Positions 17,506 through 26,309 of a stretch of 43,022 nucleotides of DNA are shown in pieces. Position 1 is the first letter of the stretch, and each line of letters begins with the position of its first letter. This DNA is from Candidatus Hydrogenedentota bacterium (GTDB lineage: Bacteria; Hydrogenedentota; Hydrogenedentia; Hydrogenedentales; SLHB01), in the NCBI GenBank assembly GCA_013359265.1, contig JABWCD010000038.1, positions 1 through 43,022 on the forward strand, written 5' to 3'. Both the position numbers and the translations under genes were made by a program. The notes beneath the pieces were generated by a model. That model searched no databases. It saw only the letters and a list, made by a program, of their open reading frames with translations, and was not told where the DNA came from.

Positions 17506-20500
17506 TCAGATCGCATCGACGACGCCGGGCGATTCCCGCGACGCGGCCCACGTCGATAGCCGCCCCGTATTCGATATCGGCTTGTCACGCGCCGGGATCA
17601 AACCCTCCCGCTGCATGTGTTTGACGATATAAGCCACGGTATTCCGGTAATCCGGTTCCACGACGTCCGGCTTCGCCTCCGCCAATGCGGCTCGATAGTG
17701 GCGATTGTCGTAGCGCTTGGGTTCCATCGGCTTGAACTTGTGGTGCGAACGATTGAAGAACACCAACAACGGATACAGTAGATCGTCCGGTTTGCACAGC
17801 CGGTTCATTTCCTTGATGAAACGCTCCATCGGATAGTATGTGAAGGTATAGCCGAATTGTTCGGTAATGCTCCGCGTCACGTCCATCATGTTGTAATACT
17901 TCGTCGTCGTGACGTGAAACGTGTTCGAGGTCGCGCGCTCCAGCGCGAATATCCGCGCGATGTGGTCGGACACGAGATCGGCGGGGAGGAAACTGACCTG
18001 GTTGAGCGCCTCAACCGAGATGCCGTACTTAATCATGAACGCCAGCAGGCGCACGCCGATATCGTCCTTGCTTCCAATGCCGCGCGATGACGCTGTGATG
18101 AGGGTCGGACGGTAGATGCGGACCGGCTGGCCCTGGCGCGCCGCGTTGAGCACCAAATGTTCCTGGATGCACTTGGACTGGGAGTAGCCGAAATCCAGTT
18201 CTTCCAACGCTTCGTTGAACTCGTGCTCCGCGGCAACCGGCCGCGCGGACCAGCCGTGAATGAATGTGCTCGATATCAGGTGGAACGGCTTCTTGCGTTT
18301 CGTGGCCGCGAGGCGCATCAGCTCGCGCGTACCGCCGATGTTGTACGGCCGCAACGCTTCGTAACTCAAAACGTAGTTCACCTGTGCTGCATTGTGCACG
18401 ATGGCGTCGCTCTCCTCGCACACGCGCTCCCACTCCGCGTCGCTCAGGCCCACGCGGTGCGTTCCAAGATCCCCGCACACCACGCGGACACGGGTATGAA
18501 ACTCCTCTTCAATCTCCGGCGTCCACCTTTCGGTGCGCCGCAGCGCGTCCACCAGCCGCGCGCTGCCGTGGTCTGAATCCGTGGCGCGGACCATCACCTC
18601 GATTGCGCACCTCGTCCGTTGCAGCAGACTACTCAGCAGGAAGGGCCCGAAGAACCCGGTAGCGCCTGTCATCAAAATGGACTGCGGCGTGGGCGTGGCT
18701 TCATCCGCAGGTTCCGCGGGCGGCTGCCACTGCGCGTCGGCCCGCATCGACTCGAGTTCTTGCGCGTCGTCGGACTGCTGACGCGCGGCAAGCCAATCGC
18801 GAAGCCCCGCTTCCGGCGCCTCCGATCCCTCGTCGTACACGTCCAGAAGAAACGACAATTCAGCCACGGTCAGCCGCTGCAGGAACCGCGCATCCAACTC
18901 CGAGACCAGTTCGGCGAGGCCGCGCCGCTCGAAATGGTCCTTGATCTCCAAAGTCAGCTCCACGAGCGTAAGCGAGTCCACGCCGATATCCGTAAAGGTG
19001 ACGTCTTCGTCCCCGGTCAATTGATAGATTTCGCGTACGCGATCGAACAGCCCTCGCAAGCCGGAGTCGTTCCCGCCGGTTGGCGTTGCGTGAACGTACG
19101 AGGCCAAGACCTCCAACTCGCCGCTCATCCACCGCTCGCGCGTCTTGCCCCGAGCGACTTTCCCCGATGTGGTAGTGGAAATGGCACGCGGCGGCACAAA
19201 GAGGACCTGATAGGGATCGATAAAGTAGCGCGACCGGATCGCCTTCGCGACGGTCGCGGGATCGACAAGTTCGGAATTCGGGCGGACCTCTACCGCCACG
19301 ACGAGGCGCTCCTGTCCGTCATGGTCCACCGAAAACGCCGCCGTCTGCACCGGCCCCGTGGGGCCGATATTCGGGAACTCCGCGGCGACGATGGCCTCGA
19401 TGTCTTGCGGATAGTAGTTGACGCCGTGGACGATGATGATGTCCTTGAGCCGGCCGCAGACGTACAGTTCGCCTTCGTGGAAGAAACCGAGGTCGCCGGT
19501 GCGCATGTAGTTGCCCGGGTTGCCGGACTCGTTCGCGATCCGCGCGTGGAAAATGGCTTGCGACAATTCGGGCCGCTGCCAATATCCCTTGCATTTGCTG
19601 TCCCCGTCAATCCAAATCTCGCCGATAGCGTTTTCGCCGAGCGCGTGGTGCGACTCCGGATCGACGATGCGGACATCCATTCCCTGCAATGGCTTTCCGC
19701 AGCTTACGACGGATACCTGATTGTTGTTTCGCGCCGACGTCTTTTCGATGCACAACTGCCGCTGTTGCAGGCGCTGCTTCTGTACAGTGAGCACTCGCCG
19801 ACCACGGCGCGAAACGGTCAACGTGTTTTCCGCCAAACCGTACGCCGCCTCGTATGACTCCCGCCTTAGACCGTACTTCTCGAATCGCTCGAAGAAGCGA
19901 AGATAGGTCGTGGCGTCAACCGGCTCCGCCGCGGTGGCCATCATCTTGAGCGAACTCAAATCCACGCCGAGGAGGGCTTCGTCCGGCACCTTGTCCTCGC
20001 GAAGGCAATAACCATAGGCAAAGTTCGGCGCGGTCGTCTCGGTGCCGCGCACGCGGGAAATCGTCTGCAGCCACAACGCAGGCCGCTTCAAAAAGTCGAA
20101 CGGCGCGAAACCGTGGTTGGACCCTCCCATCACCACCATGTACAACTGATGACCAATGAGCCCCATGTCGTGATATTGCGGCAGCCACGACACGCCGACC
20201 GGCGGGTGCGGGCAGGTGGCGCGGGCGTTATGAATGACGTTGCCGTGCGAGACTACAACGCCCTTCGGGTCTCCTGTCGATCCCGAGGTGTATTGAAGGA
20301 ACAAAATGGGACTGGACTTTCGGCGTCCGTTGTGCGAGCAACGCTCGGTGATCGTATCCGTCGCCAGCCAACGCGCGGACCGCAGGAACCGGCTCGATCG
20401 CGCCCCGCCGTCCGGCGAATCCGGCGCGTCACATATTCCGCGCAGGTAACCCGAAGTGGTGAGGGCGATTGTCGCGCCGCAATCCTGCGCAACGTGTTCG

Positions 20501-20811
20501 ATTCTGCCAATCGCCGCTTTCGACGCTTTGGTCATCGGCGCGCACACCGGAACGGGAATCGCTCCGGCCTCGAGGCAGGCAAAAAAGCCCACCATCAATT
20601 CCAGTCCGGGCGGATAAACGAGCAACACCCTGTCGCCGTACTCGAGTTCCGCGCGCTGCGTGAGCTGCATCGAGAGTCCCAGGGCGCGCTCGTAGAATTG
20701 GCGGAAAGTATAGTGCTCCCGCGAATTGCCCTTAACGTCGAGAAAGTCGAACAGCGTCGCGTCGGGCTTCTCGCCGGCCCAATGCTCCAAACAATCCAAG
20801 AGACTGTCCAT
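17506..20811 (-). CDS. Fatty-acyl-AMP ligase - ACP - thioester reductase (single-chain fatty acid reductase)
   Basis: This is an 1101-residue three-domain enzyme. Residues 1-575 are an adenylating ANL domain of the FAAL type: YTSGSTGDPKG (174-184), MRTGDLGF (436-443), catalytic Lys551 in TTTSGKVAR, and the FAAL-type insertion before VVSCGKPLQG. Residues about 585-665 are a carrier domain with phosphopantetheine Ser613 in IGVDSLTL. Residues about 710-1065 are a Lys2-type NADPH thioester reductase: TGATGFFG (715-722), SST (847-849) and YSQSK with Tyr876 and Lys880. The expected reaction is fatty acid + ATP to acyl-AMP, to acyl-ACP, then reductive release as aldehyde (or alcohol). It lacks any PKS or NRPS module, so it resembles carboxylic acid reductases but with a FAAL front end. 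P450 and ALDH genes adjoin it. Confidence 0.9.
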   Translation of the reverse strand: MDSLLDCLEHWAGEKPDATLFDFLDVKGNSREHYTFRQFYERALGLSMQLTQRAELEYGDRVLLVYPPGLELMVGFFACLEAGAIPVPVCAPMTKASKAAIGRIEHVAQDCGATIALTTSGYLRGICDAPDSPDGGARSSRFLRSARWLATDTITERCSHNGRRKSSPILFLQYTSGSTGDPKGVVVSHGNVIHNARATCPHPPVGVSWLPQYHDMGLIGHQLYMVVMGGSNHGFAPFDFLKRPALWLQTISRVRGTETTAPNFAYGYCLREDKVPDEALLGVDLSSLKMMATAAEPVDATTYLRFFERFEKYGLRRESYEAAYGLAENTLTVSRRGRRVLTVQKQRLQQRQLCIEKTSARNNNQVSVVSCGKPLQGMDVRIVDPESHHALGENAIGEIWIDGDSKCKGYWQRPELSQAIFHARIANESGNPGNYMRTGDLGFFHEGELYVCGRLKDIIIVHGVNYYPQDIEAIVAAEFPNIGPTGPVQTAAFSVDHDGQERLVVAVEVRPNSELVDPATVAKAIRSRYFIDPYQVLFVPPRAISTTTSGKVARGKTRERWMSGELEVLASYVHATPTGGNDSGLRGLFDRVREIYQLTGDEDVTFTDIGVDSLTLVELTLEIKDHFERRGLAELVSELDARFLQRLTVAELSFLLDVYDEGSEAPEAGLRDWLAARQQSDDAQELESMRADAQWQPPAEPADEATPTPQSILMTGATGFFGPFLLSSLLQRTRCAIEVMVRATDSDHGSARLVDALRRTERWTPEIEEEFHTRVRVVCGDLGTHRVGLSDAEWERVCEESDAIVHNAAQVNYVLSYEALRPYNIGGTRELMRLAATKRKKPFHLISSTFIHGWSARPVAAEHEFNEALEELDFGYSQSKCIQEHLVLNAARQGQPVRIYRPTLITASSRGIGSKDDIGVRLLAFMIKYGISVEALNQVSFLPADLVSDHIARIFALERATSNTFHVTTTKYYNMMDVTRSITEQFGYTFTYYPMERFIKEMNRLCKPDDLLYPLLVFFNRSHHKFKPMEPKRYDNRHYRAALAEAKPDVVEPDYRNTVAYIVKHMQREGLIPARDKPISNTGRLSTWAASRESPGVVDAI

Positions 20812-21091
20812 TAGATAGAGTCCTGGCGGTTTCGACGTGAAATCGGTTCACTTCCCTGCGCAACGCCTTGCATGATGCGGCCGCCCAAGATCAGTCCGGC
20901 CGGTTGTGTAACGCCGTAGGCGCCAGCGTGCCCATGCGGAACACCCACGCATAGTGAACCTTGTCGGCACGGCGCGTCAAACAAGGCGCCACGATCCGGA
21001 ATCGCGCCGGTCCGGGACCGTCAAGTCGTTTGGGTCCTTTGCGCTCCTTCTGCAAGAATGGTCCTTCATCCGTTCACCTCGGGTTACATTT

Positions 21092-22666
21092 GTGCTGATC
21101 ACCGCAATTAAGGCCAGAATTCGCTCTGTCATCGAGATCGACTATCGCGCGCTTGCGGCGCTTCGGATTTCGCTGGCCGCGGTTATCATCGTCGATTTGA
21201 TCAATCGCGCGCAGGCGCTGACCGCACACTACACCGACCGCGGGGTCTACCCGCGCGCGTTCTGGATCGAGGACCAGCCCAACCGCTGGTTCTTCTCCCT
21301 GCACTTGCTGGGCGGTGAAACAGTCCATCAGGCCGCGTTGTTTCTTGCCGCGGGTGTTGCGGCGGCGCTGCTTCTCGCCGGCTATCGCACGCGGCTCATG
21401 ACCGTGATAAGTTGGCTGCTCATCCTCTCGCTGCACAACCGCAATCAACTGGTGCTTCAAAGTGGCGACACGCTCCTGCGCATGCTGCTCTTCTGGAGCA
21501 TATTCCTGCCCCTCGGCGCGAAGTACTCGGTCGACGCGCTGCGCGCACACCGCGCTCCGGGCGAGAAGTCCGCGCGCTCCGCGGCGACCTTCGCGATCCT
21601 GGTCCAGGTCTGTCTGGTCTATTGGTTCACCGTTCTGCACCGCACCGATCCGATGTGGTGGAACGGCAAGGCCGTCTACTACGCGCTTCACCTCGACCTA
21701 TTCGCGACCCCGCTTGGCGTTTGGCTGCGCCAGTACGACGGCGTGTGCACGGCCTTGACCTACTTCTCGATTGGCCTCGAACTGCTCGGGCCTGTCCTCG
21801 TCTTCTCGCCGATACTCACTCGGCACGTTCGCCTCGTCGTGGTGGTCCTCATGGTCATCATGCACATGGGTTTCGCGCTGACCATGAAACTCGGTCTCTT
21901 CCCCGTCATCTCGATTGCCGGTTGGATCGTATTCATACCAACGCACGTCTGGGACAGGCTCGACCGCGCACGATTGCTCTCAGCCCTCAAGACAAAACTT
22001 GTTACGCTTGCCGCGCCATTCGCCGGCGATGCAGCGACACCACGCGCACCGGCGCCCGAATTGAACAACGACCTACGCGCGTTTCCGATCGAGGTCAACC
22101 CGAGGCGCATAGCGAATGCCGCGTGCCTCATGCTGTTGGCCTACGTGTTCTGCTGGAACGTCTCCGAACTGACGCCGCAGTTCGCGTTGGCCATGCCCCG
22201 CGAGTACCGGCCGCTGGGATACCTGCTGAAACTGCACCAGGATTGGTCGATGTTTTCGCCGAGGCCCACCCGCAACGACGGCTGGTTTGTCATCGAGGCC
22301 GAACGCATCAACGGAGAAAAGATCGACCTCATGACCGGCAACCCGCCGGTGTGGGAGAAACCGGAATTGGTGTCGCGCAACTTTCCGTCCCAACGCTGGC
22401 GCAAGTACATGATGAACCTGCGCGAGAAGAAGTACAGCGATCATCTCTTGTACTACGGCCGATACCTCACGCGCGCATGGAACGCGAAACTCTCGGGCGA
22501 CGAACGCATCAACACGTTCGACATCTACTTCATGCGCGAAACGACCGACTACCCCACCGTCGAGGCTCCCACCAAGGTCCACCTCTGGCGCCACAACTGT
22601 TTCGCAAAGCCTCCACCGGCCGAAAACGAACAACAGGACGTAGCCGGCGACGGCATCGATCCGTAA
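21092..22666 (+). CDS. HTTM-domain membrane protein (vitamin K carboxylase-like)
   Basis: This is a protein of about 524 residues with several hydrophobic helices. It carries the HTTM signature: ALAALRISLAAVIIVDLI, HYTDRGVYPR, SLHNRNQLVLQSGDTLLR and HRTDPMWWNGKAVYYALHLD. HTTM is the transmembrane part related to gamma-glutamyl carboxylase. Bacterial stand-alone members are mostly uncharacterised. The C-terminal third (after about residue 350) is soluble, with one further hydrophobic stretch. The start is uncertain: the GTG at 21092 puts the conserved helix near the N terminus, while the frame stays open to 20954. The 280 bases between 20812 and 21091 separate it from the divergent FAAL gene and show no other gene. 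Confidence 0.78.
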   Translation: MLITAIKARIRSVIEIDYRALAALRISLAAVIIVDLINRAQALTAHYTDRGVYPRAFWIEDQPNRWFFSLHLLGGETVHQAALFLAAGVAAALLLAGYRTRLMTVISWLLILSLHNRNQLVLQSGDTLLRMLLFWSIFLPLGAKYSVDALRAHRAPGEKSARSAATFAILVQVCLVYWFTVLHRTDPMWWNGKAVYYALHLDLFATPLGVWLRQYDGVCTALTYFSIGLELLGPVLVFSPILTRHVRLVVVVLMVIMHMGFALTMKLGLFPVISIAGWIVFIPTHVWDRLDRARLLSALKTKLVTLAAPFAGDAATPRAPAPELNNDLRAFPIEVNPRRIANAACLMLLAYVFCWNVSELTPQFALAMPREYRPLGYLLKLHQDWSMFSPRPTRNDGWFVIEAERINGEKIDLMTGNPPVWEKPELVSRNFPSQRWRKYMMNLREKKYSDHLLYYGRYLTRAWNAKLSGDERINTFDIYFMRETTDYPTVEAPTKVHLWRHNCFAKPPPAENEQQDVAGDGIDP

Positions 22667-22776
22667 CAATTCGACGCGGCGTTCATCTCGCGGTGAGGCT
22701 TCGAGTACGTCGAGGTCTTGCTATTGCCGCGGCAATCCCCGAAGATGATCCACACATCGCCAACGGAGTATCTCCC

Positions 22777-24900
22777 ATGTCCCAGTATTCGCGCAGAAGC
22801 GTCCTGAAACTCGGCATCGCAGGACTGCCGAGCACCGCACTTTACGCGCATATGGCGGCCGCCGTGGATGCGACGTCGAAAGCGGCACATGACGCGCAGG
22901 AAGCGAATGCTCCGATGGGAAAGGCGTCCGTCTGTTTCCGCATCGGCCAGCCGATTTGGTCGAACGACGCGCGGTTTACCGAACTGTTGAATTTGTTCGA
23001 CGCCAACCGCGGTGTCACGGACGAAGTGACCCTGTTCACTTCCGAAACACATCCGCCGCTGCCGTTGGACGTAATCCTGAAGCGTGTCCCGGTGCTTCAA
23101 GCGCGGATGGATGCCGCCCGCGCGCGCGGCTACGGTTCCGGCGTGAACATCCTCTCCACCATCGGGCACCACGAGGAGAACCTGCCGAACTCGCTTTCGA
23201 GCGATTACACACCGATGACCGATCCCAACGGGAACGTCTGCCGCGGATCGTTTTGTCCGAACGACCCGCGCCTGCGGGAGTACATTACGCGCGTGTATGA
23301 GGCCCTTGCGTCGAGCGGGCCGGACTATATCTGGATTGACGACGACGTGCGGCTTTTTGGGCACATGCCCATCGGCGCGTGCTGTTTCTGCGACACCTGC
23401 GTGGCGCTGTTTTCGCAGCAGGTCGGAACCACGTTCACGCGCGACGCGCTCCGGGAGGCGCTGGGCGCCGGCACGCGAGAGGAACGTCTCGCGCTCCGCC
23501 GCGCATTCCTGCAACACAACCGCACCACGATCGGCGAACTCTTCACACTCATCGAAGGCACGGTCCACAAGATCGCCCCGGGCCTTTCGCTCGGGTTCAT
23601 GACCGGCGATCGCTTCTACGAAGGCTACGCATTCGATACCTGGGCCGACATTCTCGCCGGGTCCGCGCATGCGCCGGTGCGGTGGCGGCCCGGCGGCGGC
23701 GCGTACCGCGAGGACAAGCTCGACGACTTTCCCGACAAAGCGCATGCGATGGGACGCCAGGTGTCGGTGCTGCCGGGTTACGTCACGTGTATTCAGTCGG
23801 AGGTCGAGAGTTTTCCGTACCAGCGGTTGAAGAAGAGCGTTCACGCGACGCAGATGGAAGCCGCGGCGTACATCGCTGCGGGCTGCACCGGCGCGGCGTT
23901 CAACGTCATGCCGCAGTACGACGAACCGCTCGACGAATTCGCCCCGCTGGTCGCAGGACTGAAAGACGCGCGCCCATTTTTCGATCTCCTCGTGGCGCAT
24001 CTTGGCCGACAGCCGCTCAGCGGTATTCACAGCGGCTGGAACAAGGACACGTATGCCGCGTCCAACCCCGACGGGCCGTGGCTCACGGGACCGCCCGCGC
24101 CGGGCCACTGCTTCGAAATTTGGGCGAGCGGTTTGCCCGCCGCGTATTCCTCCGCGCAAGCACCGGTCACCGCGTTTGCTGGAGACACCGTGCTCGCGCT
24201 CACCGACGCGGATTTGCAGTCCGCGCTGGCGAAGGGCGTCTATCTCGACGGTCCGGCGCTCACGCGTCTCAACGAACTCGGCTACGGCGAACTCACCGGC
24301 TTCGCCGTCGAGAACACGCTGTCCATCGACTGCATCGAAGAGCTCACCGATCATCCGCTGAACGAGCACTTCGTGGGACGCCGCCGCAATTGCCGGCAGT
24401 CGTTCTACAAGAGTCCCGCGCACGTCCTTCAGCCGACGCAACCCGGGGCGCAGTCGATCTCGCGTTGCGTCGACTACACCTACACGGAAACCGCACCGTG
24501 TTGCATGGGCGTATCTGAAAACAAACTCGGCGGGCGCGTTTGCGTCGCGGGGTATTACCCGTGGGAACAACTCCAAAACCTCAGCAAGTCGTCCCAACTC
24601 AAGTCCGTCATGCGCTGGCTCTCAAAGGACACGCTACCCGTCTACGTCGCTTCGTTTCACCGCGTCAACGTGTGGGCGCGCGAGACTGCGCCGGGGCGTT
24701 TCGCCATTGCCCTGCTCAATGCGTACCTCGATCCCGCAACCGAACTCCATATCCTCATTCGCACCGATCGCGAAGCAATCAACTTTTACGACAACACCTG
24801 CACGCGCACGTACGTCGCCGCCGCCGGCCGCGAAGGCCCGTACGCGCGTTTCCCGTTGCCAACGCTTGGGCCGTGGGACGTTGCGCTGATCACCGTGTGA
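22777..24900 (+). CDS. Tat-exported TIM-barrel-like (glycoside hydrolase-like) protein
   Basis: This is a 707-residue protein. It begins with a twin-arginine signal (SRRSVLKLGIAGLP), so it is probably exported folded by the Tat system. The central part has barrel-like strands ending in acidic residues: YIWIDDDVRLFGH, then a CCFCDTC cysteine cluster, LGFMTGDRFYEGY and GAAFNVMPQYDEPLDEF. These recall uncharacterised glycosidases that combine a TIM barrel with a beta-rich C terminus. The Cys cluster may bind a metal. The start ATG at 22777 has ACGGAG upstream. It lies 110 bases after the HTTM gene in the same direction and may be co-transcribed. The substrate is unknown. Confidence 0.7.
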   Translation: MSQYSRRSVLKLGIAGLPSTALYAHMAAAVDATSKAAHDAQEANAPMGKASVCFRIGQPIWSNDARFTELLNLFDANRGVTDEVTLFTSETHPPLPLDVILKRVPVLQARMDAARARGYGSGVNILSTIGHHEENLPNSLSSDYTPMTDPNGNVCRGSFCPNDPRLREYITRVYEALASSGPDYIWIDDDVRLFGHMPIGACCFCDTCVALFSQQVGTTFTRDALREALGAGTREERLALRRAFLQHNRTTIGELFTLIEGTVHKIAPGLSLGFMTGDRFYEGYAFDTWADILAGSAHAPVRWRPGGGAYREDKLDDFPDKAHAMGRQVSVLPGYVTCIQSEVESFPYQRLKKSVHATQMEAAAYIAAGCTGAAFNVMPQYDEPLDEFAPLVAGLKDARPFFDLLVAHLGRQPLSGIHSGWNKDTYAASNPDGPWLTGPPAPGHCFEIWASGLPAAYSSAQAPVTAFAGDTVLALTDADLQSALAKGVYLDGPALTRLNELGYGELTGFAVENTLSIDCIEELTDHPLNEHFVGRRRNCRQSFYKSPAHVLQPTQPGAQSISRCVDYTYTETAPCCMGVSENKLGGRVCVAGYYPWEQLQNLSKSSQLKSVMRWLSKDTLPVYVASFHRVNVWARETAPGRFAIALLNAYLDPATELHILIRTDREAINFYDNTCTRTYVAAAGREGPYARFPLPTLGPWDVALITV

Positions 24901-24975
24901 TGCTCGGCGAGGATACTGGACGCGCCTGTCTGGTTGTGTCGCGCGTTGCTCCCAGCTCCGTAATGTAGTGAGTCA

Positions 24976-25355
24976 TAATTAATGCCGCTCAGAGAACCGG
25001 GGTCGAGCGAAAAACGGGGACTGACTCGCTTTTCGGCAGTTTGAAAAGCGTGTCTGTCCCCGCTTTTCGAAAATTGATGCCGCTCAGAAAACCGGGGGCG
25101 AGCGAAAAACGGGGACTGACTCGCTTTTCGGCAGTTTGAAAAGCGTGTCTGTTCCCGCTGTTCGAAAATTAATGCCGCTTAGAAAACCGGCGTCGAGCGA
25201 AAAACGGGGACTGACTCGCTTTTCGGCAGTTTGAAAAGCGGGTCTGTCCCCGCTTTTCGAAAATTAATGCGGATTAGAAAACCGGCGTTGAGCGAAAAAT
25301 GGGGACTGACTCGCTTTTCGGCAGTTTGAAAAGCGGGTCTGTCCCCGCTTTTCGC
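24976..25355. repeat. Four tandem 95-bp units, each a long hairpin
   Basis: Units start at 24976, 25071, 25166 and 25261 and differ by a few bases. Each contains CGGGGAC-T-GAC-T-CGCTTTTC, an 8-base loop (GGCAGTTT), then GAAAAGCG-T-GTC-T-GTCCCCG. In unit 1 the stem runs 25015-25062, with 18 paired bases and two T-T mismatches. In units 3 and 4 one mismatch becomes a G-T wobble. The units are directly joined with no spacers. The hairpin form is that of REP/BIME-type elements. No REP-associated transposase gene is in the window. Confidence 0.9.
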
Positions 25356-25440
25356 GGCATTTGCCCTCCAAGAACAAGATGCCATCAGCATGATTCACTA
25401 CCGTAGCCCACGGAGTAGCATCCTCCTGCGCTTGGCGAGA

Positions 25441-25493
25441 TACGGAGGACGAACTTCGACTCAACCACGGAGACACGGAGTTCACGGAGAAAA
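25441..25493. repeat. Dispersed repeat (ACGGAGGACG / CCACGGAGACACGGAG family)
   Basis: This segment matches, in reverse orientation, 30885-30935. Shared words are TACGGAGGACGA, TCGACT-C/T-AACCACGGAGAC and ACGGAG-x-x-CACGGAGAA. Part of it also occurs at 17401-17429, and a degenerate stretch occurs inside a coding region at 31855-31880. The surrounding 25356-25611 holds no convincing gene. Confidence 0.7.
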
Positions 25494-25611
25494 GGCACGC
25501 GAAAATTGCCGCGAAAGAACGCAGAGAGCACAAAATGCGATCTGGAACGAGGGGAAATGGTTGACGGGCTGAACTACCGAGATTAACGTAAGCTGACTAT
25601 GGCACGAGCAC

Positions 25612-25914
25612 TTAGGTGCGGGCGGCGCGGACGCGGACCTCGCGGTGGATGCGGTCGCCAAGAATATCCTCTGCGGTGTCGAGGTCGTAGTCCATTTGCA
25701 GGCCGAGCCAGAATTGGGCCGAATTCCCGAAGTAGCGCGCAAGGCGGAGCGCGGTGTCGGCGGTGATGCGGCGGGCGCCCAGGACGATTTCGTTGATGCG
25801 GCGCGCGGGCACGCCGATCTCGAGCGCGAGGCGGTTCTGGCTGAGCGCCATCGGCTTGAGGAATTCTTCGAGAAGGACCTCGCCAGGGTGTACCGGCTTT
25901 AGTTTGCGTGGCAT
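25612..25914 (-). CDS. higA: HigA-type antitoxin (XRE-family HTH)
   Basis: This is a 100-residue antitoxin. It opens with KPVHPGEVLLEEFLKPMALSQ, the HigA signature. An XRE helix-turn-helix follows (SQNRLALEIGVPARRINEIVLGARRITADTALRLARYFG) and then FWLGLQMDYDL. It neutralises HigB and, through the HTH, represses its own operon. It begins 12 bases after the higB stop. Toxin-before-antitoxin order is normal for higBA and opposite to most toxin-antitoxin pairs. Confidence 0.94.
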   Translation of the reverse strand: MPRKLKPVHPGEVLLEEFLKPMALSQNRLALEIGVPARRINEIVLGARRITADTALRLARYFGNSAQFWLGLQMDYDLDTAEDILGDRIHREVRVRAART

Positions 25915-25926
25915 GTGGGCTGTCTC

Positions 25927-26208
25927 CTAGTGGTAATCCACGATCTCGACGTAGTAAGCGTGGCCGTCGCGCCACTCGAAACAGATTCGCCATTGATCGT
26001 TGATGCGTATGCTGTATTGCCCTTCGCGGTTTCCGCTAAGTTTTTCCAAATGGTTCGCAGGCGGTATCCGCAGATCGTTTACCGATACGGACCGGTGCAA
26101 CATCCGGAGCTTCCGAAATGCCGCTTGTTGAATTGCCGGCGGAAATTTACGCGAACCGTCGCGCCGGAAGATTTTTTCCGTGTCCTTGCACTTGAAGGTG
26201 CGTATCAT
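25927..26208 (-). CDS. higB: HigB-type toxin (RelE superfamily ribosome-dependent mRNA interferase)
   Basis: This is a 93-residue protein with the HigB pattern. It starts MIRTFKCKDTEKIF, has ARG/LYS-rich helices and LRIPPANHLEKLSGNREGQYSIRIND, and ends with QWRICFEWRDGHAYYVEIVDYH. HigB toxins cleave mRNA in the ribosomal A site. The start is fixed by this N-terminal match. The ATG has no ribosome-binding site and lies only 8 bases after a strong -10 box, so the transcript is probably leaderless or nearly so. Confidence 0.94.
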   Translation of the reverse strand: MIRTFKCKDTEKIFRRDGSRKFPPAIQQAAFRKLRMLHRSVSVNDLRIPPANHLEKLSGNREGQYSIRINDQWRICFEWRDGHAYYVEIVDYH

Positions 26209-26216
26209 TTGACGAC

Positions 26217-26245
26217 AGTATATAACGTCGCGCGTTAAACGTCAA
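26217..26245 (-). promoter_or_regulatory. higBA promoter with possible HigA operator
   Basis: On the minus strand TTGACG (26245-26240) and TATACT (26222-26217) are 17 bases apart. The spacer contains AACG-N5-CGTT (26224-26236), an inverted repeat placed where a bound HigA dimer would block RNA polymerase. Transcription should begin within a few bases of the higB ATG. Confidence 0.7.
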
Positions 26246-26309
26246 TCATTATGGCCGGGCGGTCGGCGCATGGTTTGCCGCGCGACACCATCGGCGGTAC
26301 TCTTACGTG

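Noticed and set aside
21412-22776. An N-terminal extension of the Tat-exported protein to 21412
   Set aside because: It would overlap the whole HTTM gene in another frame and is Arg/Pro/His-rich. The ATG at 22777 with a twin-arginine signal is the natural start.
22549-24597. A 682-codon minus-strand open frame opposite the Tat-exported protein gene
   Set aside because: It is Arg/Val/Glu-rich with no motifs, while the plus-strand frame has a Tat signal, ribosome-binding site and structured sequence.
24976-25355. A CRISPR array
   Set aside because: The repeats are 95 bp, directly joined, without unique spacers, and no cas gene is present.
25179-25533. Short minus-strand frames across the tandem repeats
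   Set aside because: They run through the repeat units and give repeated peptides. There is no ribosome-binding site or family match.
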